In this document: in pieces, positions 23,826 through 35,460 of the stretch
How positions within the stretch are numbered: the stretch's first letter is position 1
How the letters are laid out: each line of letters starts with the position of its first letter
NCBI GenBank assembly: GCA_023213395.1
Contig: CM041465.1
Coordinates: 185,139,741 to 185,203,740 of the forward strand
Length of the DNA stretch: 64,000 bases
Direction of reading: 5' to 3'
From: Cycas panzhihuaensis
Taxonomy: Eukaryota > Cycadophyta
Program-made: the position numbers and the translations under genes
The notes under the pieces: model-generated
What the model saw: only the letters and a program-made list of their open reading frames with translations
Database searches by the model: none
What the model was told of the DNA's origin: nothing

Positions 23826-24525
23826 TGACGATCTTGGAGGTGTCATCAAGGGTTTGAAAGCATCTTTGAGAGAATAAACATTGAAAATTCTAAAAAGTAA
23901 TGGCGAATTTGAGATGAAATGGCTTGTTCTATAAATTTTGAGTGGTTGCACTATAGATTTTGAGGTGGAAGTATGAAAATTATAGCAAAATTAATTCCAT
24001 CTTGATTTTTTTTTTCTGTCCCCATAATTCTAGGACAGATCTGCAACCTCAACTTCAAAGAGCTATAACTTTTGCTACAGGTATCTAAATGACCTCAACT
24101 ATTTTTTGATTTTGTGCATTTTTTAATTTACTTTCCAATGGAAGTAGTTTGGAGCTCATCAGAGTTTAGAGTGAAAAGTTATTAGCATTTTATCAAGAAG
24201 TACTATTTCAGCCTATAAAAACCTTAATAGTGAAATTCTTAAAAGGGGAATAACTTTTGACCTAGATATTAGAATTCAATTTTGTTTGTACCGTTGGAAT
24301 TGTATTTCATAGGCCATCATCCTACTCTATATTTTATGTATTTTTTAGCTATATTTTTTTTCACAAATATTATTTTTAAAATTAAGTGTTCCATACTATA
24401 TTTTCTTAGCCATTAAGATTGTGGTCTCAAAACCATTGCTCGTGAGGCGTAATATATATTTTTGTATCAAAATTAGGGGATAACATGCTATAGACACCCC
24501 TAATATCTTTGACATCCATATTATC

Positions 24526-25410
24526 ATGGCTACAAAAAGGCCCATACCGCACATCTTTAATGTGAATGTGACTCTTTTTGTAAAGGATTGGGTTAAAGAT
24601 ATGTATGTATATTTAAAATCACTTGATGATAACTACATGCACAATGAGGAGATGACTAAAGAAGTATCATTATATCTACAAGGAGAGGTTTATATTTGGT
24701 TTAAATATTGGTATAACCCAGATCATCTATTTAATACATTTTATTGGTTAGAACTAGCTATCCATAAGAAATATAATGATTCATGGTGGAAAGAGATGCA
24801 AAGTCTTGAATAAAACAAATAAGAATCATGGAAAATACTTGAGAAGTATAATCACAGTGTGGGACAAGGAATTCTCACAAATTCACAAAGTTAAGAATAA
24901 AAGAAAGATTATGAGGAATGTCAAGGGCAGGTAACACAAGTTGTTTGCCATCCCACACCACTGGTTGCACCCAAGGACAAGAAAGAAAAGACATCACCAA
25001 TAATGGAAGGAAAAACTAAAGAGAAAGTAACATAAGTTATTTGCCACCCCATACCACCAGCGGCACCTAAGGATAAGGAACAAAAGGCATCACAAATAGT
25101 TGAAAGGAAAACTAAAGTGGAACCATATCGGTATCCACATTATCAAGAGGCCCAGTGTAATAAAACTTATCAAGCAAGGCATTCATCTACTACAAACACC
25201 AAGCAAGAACAACATTCGAGATTATGGTTTCAACATTACAGATATCTAGAGTATATTATAAGATATTCAGGGTGTATCAAGATCAACTTGGGATGGATAG
25301 ATCCATATTCCATGCGCAACTTTTCTGCCAGCATTCGTAAGAGCTATTGATTGAAGAATAATAACAAGAGATGGTCATTAAATCAGGATGCTTCAAGGGT
25401 GAAGCATTTT
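24526..25410 (+). pseudogene. Gag-like ORF of the gag-only element
   Basis: The ATG at 24526 opens MATKRPIPHIFNVN, followed by a helical region and LYLQGEVYIWFKYWYN, which resembles the gypsy gag block GxAxxWF. The first stop is at 24811. The frame then continues, with further stops, through a basic Lys-rich region and two copies of a 32-residue repeat (24931-25122), and ends near 25350 after SASIRKSY. No CCHC knuckle is seen. The text suggests Gypsy-type gag, so a gypsy partner is the likely source of enzymes (inference). Confidence 0.7.
24931..25122 (+). repeat. 96-bp tandem repeat in the gag-like ORF
   Basis: Two 96-bp units (24931-25026 and 25027-25122) code for repeats of 32 residues sharing CHP-P..APKDK and KTK. 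The length is a multiple of three, so the duplication kept the frame. Confidence 0.9.
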
Positions 25411-25423
25411 AGGGGGGAGGGCA
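25408..25423 (+). other. Polypurine tract of the gag-only element
   Basis: TTTTAGGGGGGAGGGCA directly precedes the 3' LTR. Confidence 0.85.
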
Positions 25424-25670
25424 TGTTATGATCCTCCGCCATATGAGATTACTCGTATTGCATTTATCCCACATGAATAAGTCTAAGAGATGGGTAACCT
25501 TAATAGCCCCATATATATGTATGTAATGTATAAGGAGATCATCATGATGTATTTTATAATCTTATGTTAATGAATGTTCTTTGGAACTTCATCTTCTTCT
25601 TTATCTTTTATCTATCATTTTTTATTTTTATTTCTCTATGTTGAATGGTAACAAGAATAGGTTCGTTACA
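25424..25670 (+). repeat. 3' LTR of the gag-only element (247 bp)
   Basis: Same length as the 5' copy. It differs by scattered substitutions and is followed by TAATA. Confidence 0.95.
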
Positions 25671-25675
25671 TAATA

Positions 25676-28600
25676 GTTTCACAACAAGCATCAAAGTTTG
25701 ATAGGAATGTAATGGGGAGAGAGAAAAGGGAAGAGGATATCTAATTCACTCTACATGCTCTAAAATTTAAAATAACACTATAGAACACCCCCACTTATAA
25801 GAATTAATAACATACATCAAACTATTATAATATAAATAGATGGAAAAGCTACCAAAGAGGTGAAATTAACCAAGAATATAAAAGAATTGATATCAAGTAG
25901 AAAATGGACCTCATAAATGATAACTTATCGACTTCTTTTGGAGACCAAATGAGCAATATTAGGCCACTATTCATCTACAAGCCACTGACACTATAAAGAG
26001 GTGAAACATGTAAAAGAATGCAAGACAAAATTAAAGGAACAAGCATGAATAAAAAAATAGAGTAATGCTTGAAAGGAAATTAAAATAAATCTTGGGACAA
26101 GGGTGAAATTTCTAAATTTGTGAGGGGATTACCACATTTTGAAGGATGGAGGTATGTAAGTGACTATCAACTCCAGCTAATTAATACTCTAGTAATGTCT
26201 AATAATCAACCTTAAAGCCAAGAATAAAAGCTAATGAAGGGGATTAAGTAAACTCAAGCAGTTTAGTGATAATCTAACAACATAATGACAACTCAAATAA
26301 ATCATAACTTAACCTCCCTTTCTAATGGAAAAAGAGAGGTATTTATAGATGAAGGTGAGGAGGTAAGGTCCATGGTTTCAAGCCCATTGGTTTGGGATAA
26401 ACCATAGGCCAAAGCCCATGGTTTTGGAGGAAAATAATGGGTTTGGGTATTCAATAGCCCATAGTTTCATCAAAACCTATGGGTAACCCATGGTTTTAAG
26501 GGTCAACATTTGGGCACCTTTAATACATAGGCAAATATAGATTTGAAAAAAAATTACAAGTACAAAGAGTCATGTTATAAAGATCGAAGTGGTATCGCAA
26601 AGAATCTTTATGATACCATGATGATTTAGGTTTTTCAATATTTATGTACAAAAAATAGCTAGGTAAATCATAAATTAATGTGATATGATAACAAATAAGG
26701 TGAGGTAAGTAATAGACTTAGTAGGATAAGAAGGAAAAAAAAAATAAATTATAGGGAAACAAGTCCAACAAAGTAAGTTGAGAGGGAAGAGATACAAACA
26801 AAGTAAGAGAATAATGAAATGTATCTTATAGAGGTATGAAGAGGTTATTCTTAACTCATTAAGCTCAAAGGGACAATAATAAATCCATTTACCATGGTTA
26901 AAATCATCATCAATAAGGTATAATCATACTCATCAAAAAAATGAATAGGCAAACGAGAGCATATACTTATAAAATAACTACTCTAAGCTATATTAAGATA
27001 AGCTAAGAAAGGAAATAAGCATATACCTTCACTTACCTATTATCATGATGTCCATGATGTTCTTAGATTATAGAAAATACTTGTCCCCTTAGTAGTAGAA
27101 TCTCTTCAGATGATGGTTGTAAGATGGTAAATGTTGTCAATAATGCCTTAGTTAGAGTAACAATGAATCTATAGATGTGAAAGGGAAAGGCAATCTTCCG
27201 TAGTATAGCCTCCTTAATAGGTGTTTAGAGAATGTTGCTCTTAGTTTAGCCTTATTGGCAAGAACTTTAGAGGTGTGCTAACTAGGGTGGAGGATTGATT
27301 GATCACCTGATCAAACTAAGGGGTGCCACTGATTATGACGAACCTAGGTGAATACAAATGGGGCCACCATAGTTTATCCTTTTCAGTGGTAATTTTTTAG
27401 AGTAGTCTTAAATGGTTGGGGGGTTACCTTAGCAGTTATGAAAGGTTGGGACCAAAGCCAATGATTTAGACCTAGAAGCTAAAGATCTTAGGAAATAGAG
27501 GGGATGCCTTATGCCAAGGGGAAAAGACTCAGAAATCATAGATAATCGCCATAGTTTAGCCTTGTTAATGGTTATTTTTTAGAGGTGTCATTTGGGCTCA
27601 TCTCAGAGCTAAATTCTTTGATTTTAGTTTTTCTTTTTTTTTTTTGGGGATTTTTGTTAGTTTATAATATTTTTTGTTTTATAATATTTTTATATTTTTT
27701 ACTTGATCTCTCAAAAGATAAATAAATTGAAAGGAAATGATACAAATAAAAAGGGACAAGGTTGTAGATGCTATAAGGGTAGTACCCCTTTTGGAAAGCT
27801 ATAATCAAGTCAAATATTTAGAAATTTACAAAGTAGTTTATCCTAATTTTAGAGCAAGAGTGGGGGTTTATCCTCTTATTAGAGCAAAGGAGAAGTTGAC
27901 ACATTGTTATAAATTCACCAATGGGCTTGACATCCTAGGGTTATCACTATAGTTTAACATATTCAATGAGTATCCATTAGAGGTTATAATAAGGAAGCTA
28001 ATTATAGGCTTGGTTTCATTGGGAAGGCTTGATGGCCCTAAAGAGAATCACCTACATGTGGTGGTTGATGCTCGAGGATAGAGAAAACTAACTAATTTGT
28101 CTCAATGTTATATCCTTGTGGGACATGCTATATTGATACTATAGAAAACTAGGCTAAAAACAACCTGTCTTAGTTAACAAGGGTGCATAATTGGGGGCAT
28201 TAAACCTGGTAAGCTTAGGTGAGCTAGCAAATAATAATTTGGGGATTAGAAAATAACAAGATGAGGCCATGGTGAACTTACAATACATCAATTAAGGCCT
28301 CAATAATAATAATATATTTAGTAGTATTGTTAGTAACTATAGATAGGTAATTCCTAGAGAAAATTAGGACTTGTCCTAAATGGTCTTAGATACTCTAAGC
28401 TATAGTAGAAGGGCCAAGGTTCCCACAGCTACCCATAAGTGTGGATGATCAATTCCATGGGGAAATGCAACAACAACTCATAGACAAATTAATGAATGAG
28501 TGGAATAGAGTAGGAATCAACCATTGTCACTAGGCCTTAGGTTTATGTGTACACTCTAACTATAAAGATAGGTTAAACATAAACCCTATGAGTAGCTCAG

Positions 28601-28834
28601 TGTCAATATCATGGCAAGTTTCTATGGTTTATTTTGGTCCTTAAAATATTGACTAGGTTTTAATTATAACTGGGGCCATAATATATCCAAACATCTAGAT
28701 CTAAAGGTCTTAAATGACCTACAATCTAGACCAAAACTACAAATTATAGGTGGGAATAAAGTTGATACACAACTTACCACATATGCTAAGAAAGTGGTAA
28801 GAGGTATGTACATAAATTTATAATTTTATAACTT
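25676..28834. other. Unassigned sequence with decayed repeats
   Basis: No element could be delimited. Around 26370-26510 the word CCCATGGTTTT and variants recur. The same kind of sequence is at 40790-40870, so both may be parts of one repeat family. Around 27180-27600 a phrase like ATAGTTTAGCCTTGTTAATGG occurs several times in diverged form. A plus-strand frame at 27737-27952 has no recognised motif and is probably chance. Confidence 0.4.
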
Positions 28835-28842
28835 TATATATA

Positions 28843-28915
<73 letters not shown>
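28835..28915. repeat. (TA)n microsatellite
   Basis: About 40 TA units with a TATC interruption near the start. Confidence 0.96.
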
Positions 28916-28921
<6 letters not shown>

Positions 28922-30434
28922 TTTATTTTTTATTTTTTGGGTATATATATATAATTGTTTTTATTTTTAAAATATAAAAAGATGTTACAATGATGAGATA
29001 ACTCATGGGGGACTAGATAAATTGATATATGATAACTTAGTTTAACATAGTGAAGACACATAAGACCTAAGAAAACAATGATGAGGGTGGAACTACATGG
29101 AGAGTATAAGGAACTCATATGAGTCACCTCTAAGTGCCTTCATATGAAATATGTGTGGAAAGGAGAGCCTCTAAAAGAGGAACCATGACAAGATGGGCCA
29201 TTTGCTATAGCAAGGATCAAGAAAGAGGACTCCTAGGGAGCATATCACATGATGAAACAACTAGGAGAATAGGTTGTGGGTTGTGAAAGTGGCTTGCTTA
29301 TAAATAGGTGATCACATATAAAAAGCTCGAAAGAAAGTGGGGAGTACCTACGCCTACGATGTTAGGGGGTCAAGAAATACTTGACAAAATGAAGGCCATC
29401 AAGGCTATATATAATGCTTATAAACACTCCTATGGACTATAAATACTAGTATGTCAAGGGATAGTTATCCCTAGCCAACATATAGGTGACATTTAAATCA
29501 TTAATAATCCTATTAATTGATTGAATTAATGGACATAAAGAGGCATTTTACACCACAAAGTAAACATAATTAGCTATAATAATGATGTCACTGATGATAC
29601 AAATAATAAACTGGGAAAACTAGAGCTTTAATGAAATAAATAGGATAAGAAATTGAAACCCCAAGGTCAAGTTTTAGCCTTTCTAAACATAGGTTTTATT
29701 TAGGTTTTAGTTTCATTTTCTTTCAAGAGAGTTAGAGAATTTTGTTGAAAACCTAAAACCCACTTTGCTTAATAAACTTCCCAGGTTCATAATAGATAAA
29801 TAGATCCTCAAAATCATACCCAACAAGACTCATTAGATTTGGGACATCGAGTTGTCTACTTAGGCTCTAGATCTAGTAGGCCAAACCCTTTGGTTCTCTA
29901 ACAAATTAATATTTTGTTAATTTTAGGGGTTTGTAGGGTTTTGCCATACTTTTCTTATTTTTAGTTAAATGTAATCTAATTGGAACTCCATTTAAGGCTA
30001 GATTAGGATAGTTTATCATACTTGTTATTTTTAACAAATTATTTTCTATCTTAAGTATGAAATTTTTGGTTTTATTATAAAAATTCATCATTTTGCATGG
30101 CACACAAATCTTTGCAGTACATGTCTATCATTCTTCATGGTACCATAAAGAGCTAGGGTAGTACCATAAAGAACATAACAAGATCCCTTATTTTGTTATG
30201 CAACAGATGAGAAAGTTTATGGGATAGCCTGTAATATAAAAATTTTGATATTTGCCTAAACAGATTGATCAGTTTAGAGTTGCCTACTATCTATTTAATG
30301 TCTCATAGGTATGAACATGGAATTATTCCTCTATTTGACATACTTCTAGTTGTTGTGCAACCCATTACTATGATTGATAATTATGAGTACATAGTTTCAG
30401 CTATGTTGATCCTCATTGGGATGATCAACAATAG
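28916..30434. other. Unassigned AT-rich sequence
   Basis: No recognised protein or LTR pair. Direct or inverted copies of the gypsy II LTR were sought here because the 3' end of gypsy II should lie on this side, and none was found. The gypsy II text breaks off at about 30435. Confidence 0.4.
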
Positions 30435-31335
30435 GGATAGCGATAATCGACACTTATGGTGCTTGTGTTTTTGGCTTTCAAATATGATTGGATGAAAATT
30501 TTACATGAGAATGATGCTTAGGTTGAAGCTTAAAGTATCATATTCAAGTTGAAAAGGTTGTGGGAAATTGGGCATGGCAAGGATTGAGGTGGATGTCATT
30601 TTGGTTTTTAGGTGATTGAAAGGGTTTATCACTACAAGGGACCATTAGAATGAGTATTTTCAAAGTAAGTTAGTCAATAGGGTAGCCAATGAAGTATAAG
30701 TTTGGACAAAATGATGATAGAACCCTATGAGACCTACGAAGCCTCATAAGTTTGTGAGGTTCTTAGGTATAGGCTAGGAAGTGATAATTAAGATTTTATT
30801 TGGGTCGACTCTAACACCTTCTACCAAGATGATATAGCCTAAGTACTATGTCTTAGATCTACCAAATTAACACTTAGATATTTTTTCACATAACTAATAC
30901 TAGTTAAGGATTTAAAGGATTATTTTTAAATGTTGATGGTAGTAAGTCATATAAGAACTATAATTAAGGATGTCATCAAAGAAAATGATGATGAAATTTC
31001 ATAGATGGGGCTAAAAGTCTTGTTTATTAAGGCTTGAAATGTGGCTAGATTATTGCATAGTCCAAATAGCATCACTTGGAACTCAAAGTACTTGTGGTAC
31101 ATCCTAAAGGCAATCTTGTGGTGATCTTTAGGGGTGACCAGGATTTGGTAATATCTAGACTGAAGATCTAGTTTGGAAAAAATGACAATATCATAGATAT
31201 CATTAAATTTATCATCAATTTTAAGGGTTATAAACTTATTTTTTATTGTGATTTTATTAAGTTCTTGATAATCTATATAGAGTCAAATTGAACCATCTTT
31301 TTTTTAGACAAGGATAATAGGTGCCACATAGGGAT
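30435..31335 (-). pseudogene. Gypsy II reverse transcriptase and partial RNase H
   Basis: Reading downward from 31335: VHLVLV-type strand and primer-grip residues, then FIIIFFDDILNY near 30985 (active-site aspartates kept). Then YLGYIILVEGVRVDPNKI, NLTNL-stop-GFVGL, YHHFVQTYTSLATLLTNLL, and the RNase H start LAMPNFPQPFQLEYDTLSFNL, where the usual CDAS reads YDTL. Next is FESQKHKHHKCRLS, after which homology stops. Stops at former Gln/Trp codons are frequent. Confidence 0.82.
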
Positions 31336-31639
31336 TTTTACTGTGCTGGATAATACCCATGTCTATTAATTCATTTGTAATTTTCTTAATTTTATTTTTC
31401 TAAAAACATAAATTTTGGTAGGGTCTTAAGCTAATGGAATCATGAGAATTTTTAAGTTTGATGGAGTGAAGAAAATCATGATCTAGCAATGGTATGTTAG
31501 GCAATAGTGTGAATACTGATTGATACTTATATAGAAGAGCTTGAATGTCTAGGTGAATGAACTATTGATGTTCGATATTATTAATGTAGACTATATATCT
31601 AAGATTATTAATCAATGCTTCTTATTTAATTTAAGGAGA

Positions 31640-32010
31640 TGACTTTATTGGGGGAATATTGGATGTTGTATAACTTATGAGTTTAGCCCATATGGTCTTT
31701 AAACAAGATGAAAGTATTGCTAAGAGAGTTATTAGTACTATATGTACCAAGTGTTTAGAGCCATTGAACTCCAAGGATATCATTTGATCCTCCTATAGAT
31801 AATGCATAAAAATCATCAACTAGGAAATAGGGACTAATCTAGCTCATCATATTTTTATAGCACTAGCACAGTATAGGGTTTGGTGGCCTAGTAAGGAATA
31901 TTTAAATCTAGTTTTAGGGATAGTATAAAGGTTTAGATATCTTCTTAAGGAAACATTGATAAAATTTGATGACGTGCCACCATTAATCAAGATTATGGTA
32001 GGGGTTTTCT
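31640..32010 (-). pseudogene. Gypsy II protease
   Basis: The minus strand near 31975 reads ILINGGTSSNFINVS. In relatives, and in gypsy I, this is ILIDGxTS, so the catalytic Asp has become Asn (GAT to AAT). The remaining domain follows the gypsy I protease in layout. Confidence 0.7.
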
Positions 32011-32199
32011 TGATTTGTCTTTTTACTTGGATGGGTTCTAGGTAGGATGTGAATGAGACAACAACTAAGAAAACTTCTAGTTAGGGATCGAGAAGAAATT
32101 CTTGGGGGAGATCCTCATGAAGTTCATTCCTAACATTAGAGTCCTCATCAACTATAGGGTCAATTCTGAAGATTATTCACTTTAATTTACATAACTTCA

Positions 32200-33230
32200 T
32201 GTGTCTAAGGACCTATTTCTCTAAATACTTAATGCATAGGCTAGCTTTCATATGATGATTTACTTCTATTATTGGAATATGTACTAGGTTTGCTATTAGT
32301 TCTATGGTTGATCATTGTGTTTCCCTAGTTTTGAGCTATTAGTGCTACTTATAAAAAATAGAGCATCATCGATACCATATAAAATCTCATCTAAATGTTG
32401 TTATTCACTCTATTACAAACTTGACCTCAACTTCTTTGGCTTTAGATATGGCCTCCCTCTAGATGAATATGGATGTAGCCTTTAGGCACATTTGGATATG
32501 CTCCTTAAGCCCCAATAGATAGATGTTAATGAGTATGTCCTAATCAAGTGAATGGGAAATTAGGTGTGTAATGCCTAAAACTCATCCATGTAGGCCTTTA
32601 CTAATGTTAGTTACTTAAATTGGGTAAGTTGGTTAAATGAGTAATTCTAGGTGTCATCATATTATTTAAAAGAACTCTAATAGAATTGACCCCATGTTTA
32701 GACAAATAAGTTCTCATGATGTCACCAATGAAATTGATTATATGCTTTCCCATTTAGATGGATTGAGGCAAATGTTGTCTAGTTTACTAAGGACATTAGA
32801 TTTAAGGAGAAGTAGGACTCCAACTTATTAATCTAACTATATAAAAAATCCCTATTGATATTAGGGTCAAAAATCATGACTATAATCTTATAATTGAACT
32901 ATAACTACCTTGATAAAGGACGCGATCGTAGTTAAATAGGTGGTGTTGATGGGCCTTTTGAGTTAGAGATGGACGAGTTATTAGAGTTTACCACTAGTTA
33001 TTAGAGTATCTTATTAAACTTTTGGTCAATATCATCCTATCTCTAGTTGCTCTAGTCCTATGTATATTGTATATTCTACATTAATTCTTCCACTTAATAT
33101 GATTATTCAGTTATGCTTTGAGATATTCCCTTAAACTATGCCTTTAACTCTTGGATACAATCTGCCTATATGGAGGCTAATGAAGAATAATCTAATGTTA
33201 TAAGAATTTTAAAGGGAAATTAAGAAAAGG
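32200..33230 (-). pseudogene. Gypsy II gag, heavily decayed
   Basis: Short stretches recall gypsy I gag in position and wording, such as NICLNPSKWES in the place of the HLDGKAYHW block. Stops are dense and the start codon is not certain. The assignment rests mainly on position between primer site and protease. Confidence 0.55.
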
Positions 33231-34710
33231 GTAACATATCTAGAAGAAGGGTGTATTACAAAAGTAAAAGTAGATAGACAAAAAAGGATTAAAGAACTAG
33301 GGAGTGATGTAGATAGGAAAAGGGAATTTGGAGATGCTTATAACTTATTAACCTCTTAGGTATAAATATTTATAGATGCGATGAAAATTAGGTAACAATC
33401 CCACTTAGTTCTTCATGACGAGCGTGATGAACTCATTAGAATGCTACATGTGAGATTATGCATGGTTTTTAAGCTGATGGGGCCTACTTGTTAATTTTTG
33501 TTAAAAAATGAAGCTGAGATTGACCTATAGATTGCTAATAGTAAAAATCATTAGCATGACGCATTGATTAAAATAAGATGTATATATGACTAGGATAAAA
33601 CTTTTGGCTTGATACAATTTTATTAAAATCTCAAGTTTACTAGTGTAGGTTTCATCTAAATCAAACAAGTATTTCCTAAAGTGATCCTATGGATTAGGTA
33701 ATGGTATTTTTTTAAGAGGGTGGATACTAGACTGAGAGACTAGATGTGGGAATTAGAAATTGGGTTGAAGGTTTGGATATGAAGCCTTTAGATATTCTAC
33801 TATTGTCTCTATAATACACATTGGAGTTATCATGCTACTATATCTATAATATAACTTAGTATGATCATCTTATTGATGTTGTGAGTTTCAGTGCTATTGT
33901 TATGATGTAGGGGTATGTTATTGATTCAATATATTTTAGACATATAATGGTCTTGATAGATTTATTGTCTTATAAAAATACAATAGTCTCAAAATTTTCA
34001 CCTTATATAAGTACAATAGTCTCGACGATTTTAAGAGTGTAATAGTAATATTTGATGTAGAAGGCAACCTACTAATTTTAACATAAGATTACTTGATTTC
34101 ATAAGCCCTTCAATAAACTTCTCTATTATTACCTACACTTGGCCCAATATCTTAGGGCACTAACTATGAAGGATATTCATATCTAGAGCCATGAAAGTCA
34201 TGTAGAGATGTTCAGGAAGGGTAGTTTCTTGGCACTAACTTCTAATTAGTGCACTACAAAAAGACATGTGACTAACAATTTTCCTATAATTAGGTAAGAT
34301 AAAGGAACCTAAAAGGGTCCTCCAATATACTTGAGGGTACATGGAGGCTCAATTTCATAGCCAAATTCTATTTAAGGCCTATGTAATTAGGTTATCTACT
34401 TTGCTTTATGCATAGGCACCCATCGACATATGTTCAATCTAAAACAACAAATCCCTACAATTTTTAAAAACCCCTATCATAGGATGTTTACTTAACAACT
34501 AAAGGAAAGGGAGGGAGGGTTTATTACCCACTTTTATATTGTTGCAAAAATTTTGAGATTTATAATAGAATTAGAAAAATAAAAATGAATTACTAAAGAT
34601 AGGATTTGTAGAATTTCAATGAGAAAAAAAAAAATTCCAACATTTTCTCTTTTTACTATTTTTTATTTCTCTTGAACTTGATTCGCTACCATAGATAATC
34701 TACAACTTAG

Positions 34711-34722
34711 CTCTAATACCAC
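34711..34722 (-). other. Primer binding site of gypsy II
   Basis: The minus strand reads TGGTATTAGAGC, one transition away from the tRNA-iMet primer site, next to the LTR start at 34724. Confidence 0.85.
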
Positions 34723-34723
34723 T

Positions 34724-35124
34724 TGAGAGGTTCCTTTCTAATGATCCTCCTTAAGCTTGTGACATGGATAATGCAGAAGACATAATATAGTATCACAAGA
34801 AACCACTTTTATTTATGAAGGATATAAGATGCATAGATTAAGCACTTACAAGGACACCAAAGATAGGTTAAAAGCACAAAAGTATATCGAAGTACAATCT
34901 CATATTAGATATAAAATATGTAACAACCTTCCTTTATAAACATTACTCCTTAGATAAACAAAAGAGGCCTTATTTTGATCAATGCAATCAGTAGGACAAA
35001 TAATTTTTAATTCTATTGGTGGTCATAAACACTCCTATGTATACAAGTTAATGACTAACACTAACCACTAGGAGCCTTGATCATATGAGTAGGATGGAAA
35101 GTTGCATAAACCACAAGTGGTTAT
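34724..35124 (-). repeat. 5' LTR of gypsy II (about 400 bp)
   Basis: On the plus strand it starts TGAGAGGTTCC next to the primer site and ends about GGTTATGTAA, the same tail as the gypsy I LTR. The outer end is approximate. Confidence 0.7.
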
Positions 35125-35460
35125 GTAATGCTCAACTATAATAACTTCATTATTTAGCTTGTCCCTAATTATGCACTCCCCATCATTAAAGATAACTTTA
35201 TATTTCTACTCCATCATTTGGCTAATAGAGAACAAATTCTTTTTAAGTGTAAGGATATGAAGTACATTATTAATGTACTTAGTTTCTCTAAAATTTATTT
35301 AGATAGACATATTTCCTTTATTTATTACTTCTTAGGTAGTATTATCCTAAATATTATCTTACTTATTTGAGAGTTAACCAAAATTTTAAACCATTCTCTC
35401 CTATGAGCCATGTATATAGAACATCCTAAACCAAGTATATATATCATCCCTATTCTAATT
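35125..35460 (-). pseudogene. Copia protease fragment
   Basis: On the minus strand ILGLGCSIYMAHRREWF near 35400 matches the copia protease block (LDTGCSxHM) with the catalytic Asp-Thr-Gly reading GLG. It continues KRICSLLAKWW toward the pre-integrase region. It is cut off at the gypsy II LTR. Other parts of this copia were not found. Confidence 0.6.

Larger units (their letters stand above)
23566..25670 (+). mobile_element. Gag-only, non-autonomous LTR retrotransposon (2.1 kb)
   Basis: Two LTRs of 247 bp with a perfect duplication, TAATA (23561-23565 and 25671-25675), enclose 1.6 kb. The interior holds a primer site, one gag-like frame and a polypurine tract, with no protease, integrase or reverse transcriptase motif. 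Small elements of this layout are known as TR-GAG. Mobility would have depended on enzymes from another element. The gag has stops, so this copy cannot supply its own particle protein. A deleted gypsy element is the alternative. Confidence 0.92.
30435..35124 (-). mobile_element. Gypsy II: 5' part of a Ty3/gypsy element related to gypsy I
   Basis: Minus-strand order is 5' LTR (34724 to about 35124), primer site, leader, gag, protease, reverse transcriptase and the start of RNase H. The text stops within RNase H after HKCRLS, and integrase and 3' LTR are absent. The leader shares a block with gypsy I and the LTR has a comparable length, so they are cousins in one family. The LTR outer end next to copia protease sequence suggests insertion into an older copia, but no target duplication can be checked. 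Confidence 0.8.

Noticed and set aside
27737-27952. Plus-strand frame of 71 codons
   Set aside because: No motif and no continuation. Frames of this length are expected by chance in this much sequence.
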